Shown here: piece by piece, positions 32,857-42,282 of the stretch
Layout of the letters: each line of letters starts with the position of its first letter
How positions within the stretch are numbered: position 1 is the stretch's first letter
Assembly: GCA_965242495.1 (NCBI GenBank)
Contig: OZ251446.1
Coordinates: 992,001-1,056,000, forward strand
Source of the DNA: CBDESN01 sp965242495
GTDB taxonomy: Bacteria > Pseudomonadota > Alphaproteobacteria > MPNO01
Direction: 5' to 3'
Length of the DNA: 64,000 nt
The notes under the pieces: generated by a model
Told to the model about the DNA's origin: nothing
Database searches by the model: none
The model's input: only the letters and a program-made list of their open reading frames with translations
Program-made: the position numbers and the translations under genes

Positions 32857-35265
32857 ATGAAAATCCAGGTGATCGGCGGCGGGCCCGCGGGTCTCTACTT
32901 CTCCCTGTTGCTGAAGAAGCATGACCCCTCGCACGAGATCACGATCTACGAGCAGAACCGCCACGACGACACGTTCGGGTTCGGGGTGGTGTTTTCGGCG
33001 GAGACGCTCGGCCATTTTCGCGACTACGACGCTCCGTCCTACGACCGCATCCGGTCCGGCTTCGCCTATTGGGACGACATCGACATCCATATCAAGGGCG
33101 AGAAGATCACCGCCGGCGGGCACGGGTTCTGCGGCATGTCGCGGCAGGCGCTGCTGCTGCTGCTGCAGGAGCGCTGCCGCGAGCTCGGCGTCGAGATGGT
33201 CTTTCAGCGCGAGGTCCGATCGCTCGACGAGCTCGGCGGCGCCGACCTGATCGTCGCCTGCAACGGCATCAACAGCTGGATTCGCGAGGCCTGCGCCGAC
33301 ACGTTCAAGCCCAGCTGCGACTGGCGGCCCAACAAGTTCGTCTGGCTCGGCTCGACCCGCCCCCTGCCCGCCTTCACCTTCGACTTCCGCGAGACCAACG
33401 CCGGCATCTGGAATCTGCACGCCTATCAGTATGACGACCGGATGAGCACCTGGATCGTCGAGACCACCGACGAGACGTGGGAACGGGCCGGGCTCCAGGA
33501 CGCGACCGAAGACGACACGGTGGCCTTCGCGGAATCGCTCTACGCCGACCTCCTGGACGGCCATCCCATCGTCACCAACCGGTCGCTGTGGCGCAACTTC
33601 CCGATGATCCGCTGCGAGACCTGGGTGCGCGACAACATGGTGCTGCTGGGCGACGCCGCGCACACGGCGCATTTCTCGATCGGATCGGGAACCAAGCTCG
33701 CGATGGAGGACGCGATCGCGCTGTACGAGGAGTTCCGGCGCCACGGCGAAGTCGATGCGGCGCTTCGGGCCTACGACGCCGACCGGCGCGACGAGGTAGG
33801 ACGGCTCCAGCATGCCGCCGACGTATCGCTGTCGTGGTTCGAGCATGTCGATCGCTATTGGAGCATGGAGCCCACCCAGTTCGCATTCAGCCTGCTGTCG
33901 CGCTCCAAGGCGATCACCTACGACAATCTGCGCACCCGCGACGCGGGATTCGTCGGCCGACTCGACGACTGGTTCACGCGCAGAACCGCCGGGAAGGCCG
34001 CCGCGCCGGCGCCGCCGATGTTCGCCCCCTTCCGGCTCCGCGACATGACGCTCGACAACCGGGTCGCGGTGTCGCCGATGTGCCAGTATTGCGCCGAAGA
34101 CGGCATGCCGACCGAGTGGCATTACGTTCATCTCGGCAGCCGCGCCATGGGCGGGGCCGGGCTGCTGTTCACCGAGATGGTCTGCATCGCCCCGGACGCC
34201 CGCATCACGCCGGGCTGCGTCGGGCTGTGGAACGACGGCCAGGAGGCCGCGTGGAAGCGCGTCTGCGACTTCGTCCACGATCATTCGAGCGCCCGGATCT
34301 GCCTTCAGATCGGCCATGCCGGCCGCAAGGGCGCGACCCGACTCGCCTGGGAAGGAATCGACCAGCCGCTGGAGGCCGGGGGCTGGGAGATCGTCGGCCC
34401 TTCGCCGATTCCCTACTTGCCGCACTCGCCGCCGCCGCGCGAGATGACGCGCGCGGACATGGATCGGCTCACGGCGCAGTTCGTCGCGACGGCGGCGCGC
34501 GCCGAACGCGCCGGCGCCGACATGATCGAGCTGCATTGCGCGCATGGCTACCTCCTCGCCGGCTTCCTGTCGCCGATCACCAACCGGCGGACCGACGCCT
34601 ATGGCGGCTCGCCGGAGAACCGGCTCCGCTATCCGCTGGAGGTGTTCGACGCCTGCCGCGCCGCCTGGCCGGCGCACAAGCCGATGTCGATCCGCCTCTC
34701 GGCGCATGACTGGATGCCCGGCGGCAATACCGGCGACGACGCGGTGCCGATCGCCGCGGCGTTCCGGGATCGCGGCTGCGACCTGATCAACGTCTCCACC
34801 GGCCAGACCGACCCGCGCGAACGGCCGGTCTACGGCCGCATGTTCCAGACCCCCTTCTCCGAGCAAATCCGCATCGAGGCGAAGACGCCGACGCTGGTCG
34901 CCGGCAACATCTTCACCTGGGATCAGGTCAACACGATCGTCGCCGCCGGCCGCGCCGATCTGGTCGCGCTGGCGCGGACCCATCTCTACAACCCCTATTT
35001 CACGCAACAGGCGGCGGCCTATTACGGCTACGAGAAGATGACCTGGCCGAACCAGTACATGTCGGCCAAATTCGCGGCCTTCCGCCAATACGAGCGCGAA
35101 CGCGAGACGCTGGACGAACTCCGCGCCGCGGCGCGACCCGACGGGGGCGACGACCGCGCGCCTTCGATGCCGGCGAGCCGCGCCGCCGAGTGGGAGATGA
35201 AGGGCGCCGCGGTGGGCGCCGCGGCCGCATCGCGCCCGACCGGCGGCGCGGAACAGGTCCCGTAG
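32857..35265 (+). CDS. Bifunctional aryl-CoA monooxygenase/reductase (2-aminobenzoyl-CoA or salicylyl-CoA type)
   Basis: 802 aa. The N-terminal half (about 1-385) is a class A flavin monooxygenase: VIGGGPAGLYFSLLLKKHDP and the second FAD motif LLGDAAHTAHFSIGSGTKLAMEDAIAL. The C-terminal half (from about 395) is an old-yellow-enzyme domain: RDMTLDNRVAVSPMCQYCAEDGMPTEWHYVHLGS and LHCAHGYLLAGFLSP. This fusion is known in 2-aminobenzoyl-CoA monooxygenase/reductase and salicylyl-CoA 5-hydroxylase. The other pathway genes lie at 37622-42741, now separated from it by two IS elements. With RidA and an amino-aryl ligase present, 2-aminobenzoyl-CoA is the more likely substrate; the gentisate-type cupin upstream leaves salicylyl-CoA open. 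Confidence 0.9.
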   Translation: MKIQVIGGGPAGLYFSLLLKKHDPSHEITIYEQNRHDDTFGFGVVFSAETLGHFRDYDAPSYDRIRSGFAYWDDIDIHIKGEKITAGGHGFCGMSRQALLLLLQERCRELGVEMVFQREVRSLDELGGADLIVACNGINSWIREACADTFKPSCDWRPNKFVWLGSTRPLPAFTFDFRETNAGIWNLHAYQYDDRMSTWIVETTDETWERAGLQDATEDDTVAFAESLYADLLDGHPIVTNRSLWRNFPMIRCETWVRDNMVLLGDAAHTAHFSIGSGTKLAMEDAIALYEEFRRHGEVDAALRAYDADRRDEVGRLQHAADVSLSWFEHVDRYWSMEPTQFAFSLLSRSKAITYDNLRTRDAGFVGRLDDWFTRRTAGKAAAPAPPMFAPFRLRDMTLDNRVAVSPMCQYCAEDGMPTEWHYVHLGSRAMGGAGLLFTEMVCIAPDARITPGCVGLWNDGQEAAWKRVCDFVHDHSSARICLQIGHAGRKGATRLAWEGIDQPLEAGGWEIVGPSPIPYLPHSPPPREMTRADMDRLTAQFVATAARAERAGADMIELHCAHGYLLAGFLSPITNRRTDAYGGSPENRLRYPLEVFDACRAAWPAHKPMSIRLSAHDWMPGGNTGDDAVPIAAAFRDRGCDLINVSTGQTDPRERPVYGRMFQTPFSEQIRIEAKTPTLVAGNIFTWDQVNTIVAAGRADLVALARTHLYNPYFTQQAAAYYGYEKMTWPNQYMSAKFAAFRQYERERETLDELRAAARPDGGDDRAPSMPASRAAEWEMKGAAVGAAAASRPTGGAEQVP

Positions 35266-35397
35266 CGGGCGGCGGAGAGGACGCCGCGCCCGTCGGCCGC
35301 GGGAGGATCGTCGGAAGACGAGCATTGCGAAAGCGAAGACGACGCGCTGCGGCGCAGCCAAGCGGAATCATCGGATTCCGGGTCCGAAACGAGACTA

Positions 35398-36243
35398 GGC
35401 TCAGGACCTATAACGTGGGTTGTATGGGGATGCGGGATGTGATTCAACCCTACCAGATATAGGGGGAGCATCATGTCCGACCACCATTTCTGGCTATCCG
35501 ACGCCCAATTCGCCCGCCTCAAGCCGCTGTTGCCCAACAAGGTCCGGGGCGTCCCCCGGGTCGACGACCGGCGCGTCATTTCCGGCATCGTCCACGTCAT
35601 CCGCAACGGGCTGAGATGGCGCGACGCCCCGACCGAGTACGGCCCGCACAAGACCCTCTACAATCGCTTCGTGCGGTGGAGCGAAGCTGGCGTCTTCAAC
35701 CGCATCTTCGAGGCCCTGGCGGCAGAGAGCCGGGCTACGGGCATGGTGATGATCGACACCACCCATCTGAAGGCCCACCGCACCGCAGCCAGCCTGCTCA
35801 AAAGGGGGTTCTTCACCGCTGCATCGGGCGAACCAGAGGCGGCCTGAACTCCAAGCTGCACGCCGTCTGCGATGGTGACGGCAAGCCCTTGGTTCTGCGG
35901 CTGACCGCAGGACAGGTCAGCGACTACCGGGGAGCCGACGCCATGCTCGACGACCTCCCGGACACCGATACTCTGATCGCCGACAAGGGCTACGACAGCG
36001 ACCGCTTCCGCCAAGCCCTGGCCGAGCGGCGCATCGAGGCGTGCATTCCGGGCCGCTCCAACCGCAAGACGCCCGTCGCCTTCGATGCCGAACTCTACAA
36101 GCGGCGCAACCGCATCGAGCGCTTGTTCGGCCGGCTCAAGGACTGGCGACGCATCGCAACGCGATACGACCGATGCGCTCACACCTTCTTGAGCGCCATC
36201 TGCATCGCCGCTATCCTCATCTTCTGGATATGAGTCCTGAGCC
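35398..36243 (+). mobile_element. IS5-family (IS427 group) insertion sequence
   Basis: 846 bp. Terminal inverted repeats GGCTCAGGAC (35398-35407) and GTCCTGAGCC (36234-36243), flanked on both sides by TA (the surrounding sequence reads CTAG at both junctions). The transposase is in two overlapping frames in the classic IS427 layout. The element looks intact and possibly active. Confidence 0.9.
35473..36233 (+). CDS. IS5/IS427 transposase, made by -1 frameshift
   Basis: The first frame (35473-35847) encodes the N-terminal DUF4096-like part (WLSDAQFARLKPLLPNKVRG, NGLRWRDAPTEYGPHKTLYNRF, VMIDTTHLKAHRTAASLL). The second frame (open from 35616, ends 36233) encodes GRTRGGLNSKLHAVCDGDGKPL, LIADKGYDSDRFRQAL and RRNRIERLFGRLKDWRRIATRYD with the second Asp and the Glu of the DDE triad. 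The frames differ by -1, and the overlap has the slippery AAAAGGGGG (near 35801), so ribosomal frameshifting would join them into about 250 aa. This is normal for the group, not decay. Confidence 0.88.
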
Positions 36244-36250
36244 TAGTTGA

Positions 36251-36280
36251 GACTATATGAGACTATATGAGACTATATGA
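36251..36280. repeat. Three tandem copies of a 10-mer between two IS elements
   Basis: GACTATATGA is repeated three times in a row, followed by the variant GATATTGCGA. It lies in the 66-bp gap between the IS5-type element and ISAs1. AT-rich and unlike the surroundings. Confidence 0.8.
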
Positions 36281-36309
36281 GATATTGCGAGATTTCAGAG
36301 GGTCGGGAG

Positions 36310-37542
36310 CAGGGGAATCGCATTTGAGATTTTGGAGTGTGTTCGATTGTGCTGTTGCTTGAAGGTGCAGGCCTCTGTGTATGTATGGAGGCGGTTATGG
36401 AGGAGTTTTCCTATCTGTTTGAAGGAGTTGAGGACCCCCGGCGGAGCAACGCGACCCGCCACGACCTGCACGAGATGCTGATGATCGCGCTGCTGTCGGC
36501 GCTGTGCGGGGGCGAGGGTTGCGTGGACATGGAGACGTTTGGCCGGGCCAAGGAGCGGTTTCTGCGCAGTTTCATGACCCTGCGGCACGGCATTCCCAGC
36601 CACGACGCCTTTTCCAATCTGTTCAATGCGCTGGACCCGGCGGGTCTGCAAGGAATGCTGTCGCGTCTTGCGGGGGATTGGTCGGAGCGGCTTGGGGGCG
36701 ATGTGGTGGCGATCGACGGCAAGGCGTTGCGGCGTTCGTTTACGGACGCGGGCGATCGTTCGCCGTTGCATCTGGTGCAGGCGTTTGCGGTCGATGCGCG
36801 TCTGGTGTTGGGTCAGCTGCGTGTGGAGGCTGCGTCGAACGAGATCACGGCGTTGCCGAGGCTGTTGGAGTTGTTGAGCGTCCGGGGTCGGATCGTGACG
36901 GCGGATGCGATGCATACGCAACGGGAGACGGCGGCGGCGGTGACGGGGCGAGGTGGGGATTACGTGCTGGCGCTGAAGGGCAATCAGGGGCGGCTGCATG
37001 AGGACGTGAGGCTGTATCTGGACGACCCGGCGCAGGCGGAGAATTGTCGGTCGCATCAAGACGTTGACGGCGATCACGGGCGCATTGAGACCCGCGTCGC
37101 CAGCGTCGCCCATGACGTCGGGTGGCTTCAGGCCAGACATGACTGGCCGGGGCTTGCGGCCATTGGCAAGGTGGTGGCGACGCGCGAGATCAGGGGCAGG
37201 AGGGCGACGGAGACGCGCTACTACGTGATGAGCGCGAAGCTCGGCCCGCAGCGGTTCCAGCACGCGGTGCGGGGCCATTGGGCGATCGAGAACTCGTTGC
37301 ACTGGGTGTTGGACGTGACGATGAACGAGGATCGGCAGCGGAACCGCACGGAGCGGGGGCCGGAGAACTTGGCGCTGATGCGCCGCATGGCCCTCAACGT
37401 GGCCCGCATCGAGGCCAGCAAGGGTTCCATGCGCGGCAAGCTCAAACGCGCCGGATGGAACAACGACTTCCTCCTCGACATGATCCGCGCCGTCGCCCCC
37501 CAACACAACAAGCGCATACCAAGCTGAAATGCGATTGCCCTG
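36310..37542 (+). mobile_element. ISAs1-family insertion sequence with 10-bp target duplication
   Basis: Inverted ends CAGGGGAATCGCATTTGAG (from 36310) and the complementary AAATGCGATTGCCCTG (ending 37542). The perfect 10-bp direct repeat GGGTCGGGAG lies on both sides (36300-36309 and 37543-37552). 1233 bp, apparently complete. The intact target duplication marks a recent insertion. Confidence 0.93.
36385..37527 (+). CDS. ISAs1-family transposase
   Basis: About 380 aa, complete. N-terminal DDE_Tnp_1-associated domain (FEGVEDPRRSNATRHDLHEMLMIALLSALCGGEG), then the catalytic core: VVAIDGKALRRSF, VTADAMHTQRETA, YVLALKGNQ, and the C-terminal HWAIENSLHWVLDVTMNEDRQRNR. Start ATG 36385 (MEAVMEEF) or 36397. 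The frame is uninterrupted, so the element may be active. Confidence 0.93.
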   Translation: MEAVMEEFSYLFEGVEDPRRSNATRHDLHEMLMIALLSALCGGEGCVDMETFGRAKERFLRSFMTLRHGIPSHDAFSNLFNALDPAGLQGMLSRLAGDWSERLGGDVVAIDGKALRRSFTDAGDRSPLHLVQAFAVDARLVLGQLRVEAASNEITALPRLLELLSVRGRIVTADAMHTQRETAAAVTGRGGDYVLALKGNQGRLHEDVRLYLDDPAQAENCRSHQDVDGDHGRIETRVASVAHDVGWLQARHDWPGLAAIGKVVATREIRGRRATETRYYVMSAKLGPQRFQHAVRGHWAIENSLHWVLDVTMNEDRQRNRTERGPENLALMRRMALNVARIEASKGSMRGKLKRAGWNNDFLLDMIRAVAPQHNKRIPS

Positions 37543-37621
37543 GGGTCGGGAGGTTGATTCCGCGGCGGGATCCGGAGGGGGGAGGCGAAACGACGGAGTC
37601 GGCGATTCGCAAAATCCGGCG

Positions 37622-39292
37622 TCAAGTCGAGGCGGCGCGCTCCGCCTCCCGCCGGCGGAGGCGGAAGCGCTGGAGCTTGCCGGTATCCGTGCGGGGCAGT
37701 TCGTCCACGAACTCGATCTCGCGCGGATATTTGTAGGGCGCGATCTCGGCCTTGACGAAATCCTGCAACGCGGCCGCCGCCGCGTCGTCCGCCGGCGCGC
37801 CCCGGCGGAGGACGACGTAGGCCTTGACGATGTTGGTGCGCCTGTCGTCCGGCTTGCCGACGACGGCGCACTCGGCGACCCGGGGGTGGTCGAGGAGCGC
37901 GGCCTCCACCTCGGGACCCGAGATGTTGTAGCCGGCCGAGACGATCATGTCGTCGGCGCGGGCGACGTAGCGGAAATAGCCGTCCTCGGTCGTCTCGTAG
38001 ACGTCGCCGGGATAGTTCCAACCGCCGCGCACATAGGCCTGCTGCCGCTCCTCGTCGTCGAGATAACGGCAGCCGGTCGGCCCGCGCGTCGCCAACAGAC
38101 CGGCGACGCCGGGGCCGACCGGCTCGCCGGCGTCGTCCACCACCCGCGCCCGATAGCCCGGGATTTCCTTGCCGGTGCAGCCGGCGCGCATCTCGTCGGG
38201 CGGCGCGGAGACGAAGATATGGAGCATCTCGGTGGAGCCCAGCCCGTCGACGATGGGCAGGCCGGCGGCGTCGCGGAACGCCTCCCACGTCGCCTTGGGC
38301 AGGGTCTCGCCGGCGGAGACGCATTTCTCCAGGCTCGACAGGTCGTAGCCTTCCGCCAAGTCCGCCATCTGGCGATACATGGTCGGCGCGGTGTAGAGGC
38401 CGGTGATCCGGTAACGCTGGACCGCCTCCAGCAGCTCTTCCGGTCCGGCGGGGGCGCGGAAGAAGCGGGTGGACGCGCCGAACCGCATGGGAAACGTCGT
38501 CAACCCGCCCAGGCCGAACGTAAAGGCGAGCGGCGGCGTGCCGGCGAAGACGTCATGCGGCTCCGACATGCGGAAATAGCGCGGGAAGCAATCGCACATG
38601 GCGATCACGTCGCGGTGAAAATGCATCGTCGCCTTGGGATTCCCGGTGGTGCCCGAGGTGAAGGCGATCAGCGCGGTATCGTCGGCCGCGGTGTCGCAAT
38701 TGGCGAAGGCCGGAGACTTGGCGCGGACCGCGGCGTCGAGGCTCGCCTCGGCCGGGCGGTCGCCCAGGGGCGAGAAATGGAGCACGTGCTTGCAGCCGCC
38801 GCCCCCCGCGCGCGCGGCTTCGAGGGCGCCGGCCAGGTCCACGTCGCACAGCGCGTGGCTCACCTCCGCCTTTTCCAGGATGTAGGCGAGCTCGCGCGCG
38901 CGCAGCAGCTGCATCGTGGTCACGCAGATCCCGCCGGCCTTGAGCACCGCCAGCCAGCATGCGACCAGCATCGGCGTGTTCGCCGAACGCAGCAGGACCC
39001 GGTTTCCCGGCAGCAGCTTCGTATCTTCGACCAGGACGGCGGCGATGCGGTTCGCCAGCCCCGCCAGCTCGCCATAGGTCCAGGTCGCGTCGTCGAGATG
39101 AAGGACCGGCCGGTCGCGATGCCCGGCCGCGGCCATGTCGTCGAGCAGCATCGCCGCGCAGTTCATCCGGTCCGGATAGGCGCGCAGTTCGGGCAGGGCG
39201 TCGTAGTCGAACGCGGGCCACAGCGCCTTGGGCGGCAAGCCCCGCTCGGCGAAACGGTCCCGGTGCGCGCTCGGGCCTCCGGGTTCGGGCAT
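37622..39292 (-). CDS. 2-aminobenzoate/benzoate-type CoA ligase
   Basis: 556 aa. An ANL-superfamily acyl-CoA synthetase that activates an aromatic acid with ATP and CoA. Signatures: FTSGTTGNPKATMHFHRD (P-loop), GLGSTEMLHIF, and the C-terminal catalytic lysine in LPRTDTGKLQRFRL. Its N-terminus (LPPKALWPAFDYDALPEL) resembles the 2-aminobenzoate-CoA ligase group. It is the last gene of a four-gene minus-strand operon (SDR, hydratase, ACAD, ligase) that begins at 42189. Its 3' end lies 69 nt from the ISAs1 target duplication. Confidence 0.9.
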   Translation of the reverse strand: MPEPGGPSAHRDRFAERGLPPKALWPAFDYDALPELRAYPDRMNCAAMLLDDMAAAGHRDRPVLHLDDATWTYGELAGLANRIAAVLVEDTKLLPGNRVLLRSANTPMLVACWLAVLKAGGICVTTMQLLRARELAYILEKAEVSHALCDVDLAGALEAARAGGGGCKHVLHFSPLGDRPAEASLDAAVRAKSPAFANCDTAADDTALIAFTSGTTGNPKATMHFHRDVIAMCDCFPRYFRMSEPHDVFAGTPPLAFTFGLGGLTTFPMRFGASTRFFRAPAGPEELLEAVQRYRITGLYTAPTMYRQMADLAEGYDLSSLEKCVSAGETLPKATWEAFRDAAGLPIVDGLGSTEMLHIFVSAPPDEMRAGCTGKEIPGYRARVVDDAGEPVGPGVAGLLATRGPTGCRYLDDEERQQAYVRGGWNYPGDVYETTEDGYFRYVARADDMIVSAGYNISGPEVEAALLDHPRVAECAVVGKPDDRRTNIVKAYVVLRRGAPADDAAAAALQDFVKAEIAPYKYPREIEFVDELPRTDTGKLQRFRLRRREAERAAST

Positions 39293-39308
39293 GGGCGGTC
39301 TCCTCGGA

Positions 39309-40520
39309 TCAGCGGCCGGGCGGCTCCCGCGGCGCGGGACCGGCCAGGGCGGCGAGCGTCTGGCCGGCGATGACCAGCTTCTGGATCTCGCTGGTCCCCT
39401 CGTAGATCCGCAGCGCCCGTATCTCGCGATACAGCCGCTCGGCGATATTGCCCGCCAGCACGCCTTGGCCGCCGAATATCTGGACCGTCCGGTCGATCGT
39501 CCGCTGGGCGCTCTCGGTCGCGTACAGCTTGGCCATCGCCGCCTCGCGGGTCACGCGGCCGCGAAAGCGATCCTTGGTCCAGGCCGAACGGTAGACCAGC
39601 AGCGCGGCGGCGTCGATCTCGACCGCCATATCCGCGATCTTCTCCTGGATCAACTGATATTCGGCGATCGGCCGGCCGAACGAAACGCGCTCCCGGCTGC
39701 GGCGAACCGCTTCGTCGAGCGCCCGGCGCGCGAAGCCCAGCGCGGCCGCGCCCACCGTCGAGCGGAACACGTCCAGCGTCGCCATCGCCACCTTGAACCC
39801 CTCCCCCGGGGCGCCGAGCATCCGATCCGCGGGCGCGCGGCAGGCGTCGAAGCGGAGCGTCCCCAGCGGGTGCGGCGCGATCGCCTGAAGCCGTTCGGCG
39901 ACGGCCAGGCCGGGCGCGTCGGCGTCGACGACGAAGGCGGACAGCCCCTTCGCCCCCGGCGCCTCGCCGGTGCGGGCGAAGACGACGTAGTGATCGGCGA
40001 TCCCGGCGTTCGAGATCAGCGTCTTGGCGCCGTCGATCCGGTAGTGGTCGCCCGACCGCGCGGCGGTCGTCGCCATCGCCGCCACGTCCGACCCGCTCTC
40101 CGGCTCGGTAAGCGCAAACGCCGCGATGCGCTCGCCGGCGGCGATCCCGGGCAAGTACCGCGCCTTGAGATCGTCGCCGCCGAACAGGGCGATCGGGCCG
40201 CCGCCCAGCCCCTGCATCGCGAAGCAGAAATCGGCGAGGCCCGAATGGCGGGCCAGCGTCTCGCGCAGCAGGCAAAGCGCGCGCACGTCGAGTTCCGGGG
40301 CGCGCCCGCCATACGGACCCGGTACGCAGTGGCGCAGCCAGCCGCCGACGGCGAGGCGGCGCACCAGCTCCCGCGCGCAGGCGTCGAGGGCCGCATCGTC
40401 CTGCGGTTCGTCGGCGGCGAGCGGCGCGATCTCGGCCTCCGCCCAGCCGTCGATCCGGGCGGCCAGGTCGCGGTGGCCGTCGTCGAGGAACGGCCATTCG
40501 AGATAGCTCCGGTCGGCCAT
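39309..40520 (-). CDS. Acyl-CoA dehydrogenase
   Basis: 403 aa. A complete ACAD: FCFAMQGLGGGPIALFG, ALTEPESGSDVAAMAT, FGRPIAEYQLIQEKIADM, and the catalytic YEGT motif in RIYEGTSEIQKLVIAGQ. It would oxidise a ring-opened acyl-CoA after the aryl-CoA monooxygenase step. Its start overlaps the stop of the upstream hydratase by 1 nt (TGATG), and the ligase follows after 16 nt, so all are one transcript. Confidence 0.94.
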   Translation of the reverse strand: MADRSYLEWPFLDDGHRDLAARIDGWAEAEIAPLAADEPQDDAALDACARELVRRLAVGGWLRHCVPGPYGGRAPELDVRALCLLRETLARHSGLADFCFAMQGLGGGPIALFGGDDLKARYLPGIAAGERIAAFALTEPESGSDVAAMATTAARSGDHYRIDGAKTLISNAGIADHYVVFARTGEAPGAKGLSAFVVDADAPGLAVAERLQAIAPHPLGTLRFDACRAPADRMLGAPGEGFKVAMATLDVFRSTVGAAALGFARRALDEAVRRSRERVSFGRPIAEYQLIQEKIADMAVEIDAAALLVYRSAWTKDRFRGRVTREAAMAKLYATESAQRTIDRTVQIFGGQGVLAGNIAERLYREIRALRIYEGTSEIQKLVIAGQTLAALAGPAPREPPGR

Positions 40521-41338
40521 CAGTCGCCCCGGAACGCGGGCCGCTCCTTCTTGACGAAGGCGTCGTAGGCGCGGCGGAAATCGCCGGTCTGCATGCAGAT
40601 CGCCTGCGCGTCGGCCTCGGCGTCGATCGCATCGTCGACCGCCATCGGCCACTCCCGATGCAGCATCCGCTTGGTGACGGCATGGGCGAAGCTGGGCCCG
40701 TCGGCGAGGCGGCGCGCCGTCTCGCGCGCCTCGGCGAGCGTCGCGCCGGGCTCGCACAGCCGGTTGTAGAACCCCCAGGCCAGCGCCTCCTCGCCGCTCA
40801 TGCCGCGCCCGGTATAGAGGAGCTCGCCGGCGCGCCCCTGACCGACGATGCGCGGCAGGATGCTACAGGCGCCCATGTCGCAACCGGCGAGCCCGACCCG
40901 CGCGAACAGGAACGACACCACGCTGTCCGCGGACCCGTAGCGCAGATCGCCGCCCATGGCGATGCACGCGCCGGCCCCGGCGCAGACGCCCTCGATCGCG
41001 GCGACGATGGGCTGCGGACAGGCGCGCATCGCCTTGACGAGTTCGCCCGTCATCCGGGTGAAGGCGAGCAGCCGCGGCATGTCCATGTCGAGCAGCGGAC
41101 CGATGATCTCATGCACGTCCCCGCCCGAGCAGAAATTGCCGCCGGCGCCGGCGACCACCACCGCCTTCACGTCGTCGACGTCGGCGAGCGCGCGGAAGGT
41201 CCGCCCGAGCTCGTCGTAGGAGTCGAAGGTGAGCGGGTTCTTCCGCTCCGGCCGGTCGAGGGTGATCGAGGCCACCTTGCCGTCGACCTCCCATGCGAAA
41301 TGCCGGGGCGAGAAATCCGCCCCCCTGGTCCGGTTCAT
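40520..41338 (-). CDS. Enoyl-CoA hydratase/isomerase family protein
   Basis: 272 aa. Crotonase fold with AGAGGNFCSGGDVHEII (oxyanion hole) and EGVCAGAGACIAMGGDLRYGS, and the C-terminal FVKKERPAFRGD. Homologues in 2-aminobenzoate operons are thought to hydrate or hydrolytically open the ring-derived CoA ester. Start ATG 41338. Coupled by a 1-nt overlap to the ACAD gene. Confidence 0.92.
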   Translation of the reverse strand: MNRTRGADFSPRHFAWEVDGKVASITLDRPERKNPLTFDSYDELGRTFRALADVDDVKAVVVAGAGGNFCSGGDVHEIIGPLLDMDMPRLLAFTRMTGELVKAMRACPQPIVAAIEGVCAGAGACIAMGGDLRYGSADSVVSFLFARVGLAGCDMGACSILPRIVGQGRAGELLYTGRGMSGEEALAWGFYNRLCEPGATLAEARETARRLADGPSFAHAVTKRMLHREWPMAVDDAIDAEADAQAICMQTGDFRRAYDAFVKKERPAFRGD

Positions 41339-41367
41339 GGGCGCGTCCCTATCCTCCGCCGCCTTCG

Positions 41368-42189
41368 TCACGTCACCTCTCCGCCGGCGAGCGCCACCGA
41401 TTGCCCGTTGATCGACGACGACGCCGGCAGACACAGCCAGGCGACGGTCTCGGCGACCTCCCAAGGCTGGACGATGCGGCCCTGCGGGTTGGCCGCGGCG
41501 AGTTCGGCGCGCGCCCGATCTTCGCTCCGCCCGGTCTTGGCGGCGATGTTGTCCACTGCGCGGCGCAGGATGTCGGTCTCGGTGAAGCCGGGACAGACGG
41601 CGTTGACCGTCACGCCGGTCCTGGCCGCCTCGAGGGCCAGCGCGCGCGTGAGCCCGACGACGCCGTGCTTGGACGCGCAATAGGCGGCGACGTAGGCGTA
41701 CCCCTTGAGGCCCGAGGTCGATGCGACGTTGACGATGCGGCCGTAGCCGGCCTCGACCATCGCCGGGTAGACCGCCCGCGCGCACAGGAAGGTCCCGGTC
41801 AGGTTGGTCTGCAAGATCCTGCGCCATTGATCCAGGCCGGTGCGGGCGAAGGGCGCGCTTTCCGCGATCCCGGCGTTGTTGACCAGGATCGCCGGCGCGC
41901 CGAACCGGTCCGCGGCCGCGGCCATCGCTCTTTCCACCGAAGCGGGGTCGGCGACGTCGGCGGCCAGCGCAGCGACCGTCGCGCCGAAGCGTCCGGCCAG
42001 ATCGCGGCGTCGTTCGGCCAGCCGGGCCTCGTTCCGGGCCAGCAGCGTCAGGCGCGCGCCGAGCCGGGCCAGCGTCTCGGCGACCGCCGCGCCGATGCCG
42101 CGGCTCGCCCCCGTCACCACGGCGTGACGGCCCTCGAACGGCGTTCCCGCGATGACGTCGCGCGCGGAAGGTTGGACGACATCGGCCAT
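41368..42189 (-). CDS. SDR-family dehydrogenase (3-hydroxyacyl-CoA type)
   Basis: 273 aa. Cofactor motif VVTGASRGIGAAVAETLARLG; LVNNAGIAESA; catalytic Ser in VNVASTSGLKG and YxxxK in YCASKHGVVGLTRA. It probably oxidises a 3-hydroxyacyl-CoA in the aryl-CoA pathway with NAD(P). First gene of the minus-strand operon, divergent from the RidA gene at 42283 (93-nt control region). Confidence 0.92.
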   Translation of the reverse strand: MADVVQPSARDVIAGTPFEGRHAVVTGASRGIGAAVAETLARLGARLTLLARNEARLAERRRDLAGRFGATVAALAADVADPASVERAMAAAADRFGAPAILVNNAGIAESAPFARTGLDQWRRILQTNLTGTFLCARAVYPAMVEAGYGRIVNVASTSGLKGYAYVAAYCASKHGVVGLTRALALEAARTGVTVNAVCPGFTETDILRRAVDNIAAKTGRSEDRARAELAAANPQGRIVQPWEVAETVAWLCLPASSSINGQSVALAGGEVT

Positions 42190-42282
42190 GACGAACGGAA
42201 GACCCTTTGCTCGGCTGGACGCGGCCGACGTTTCAGACCTAAAACAATCCGGGACCCCGTTCAAGATCGCAGAGGGAAGGCC

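Noticed and set aside
35473..36233. IS5-type transposase as a pseudogene because of two frames
   Set aside because: The -1 offset with an AAAAGGGGG slip site is the normal expression mode of the IS427 group, and both halves and ends are intact.
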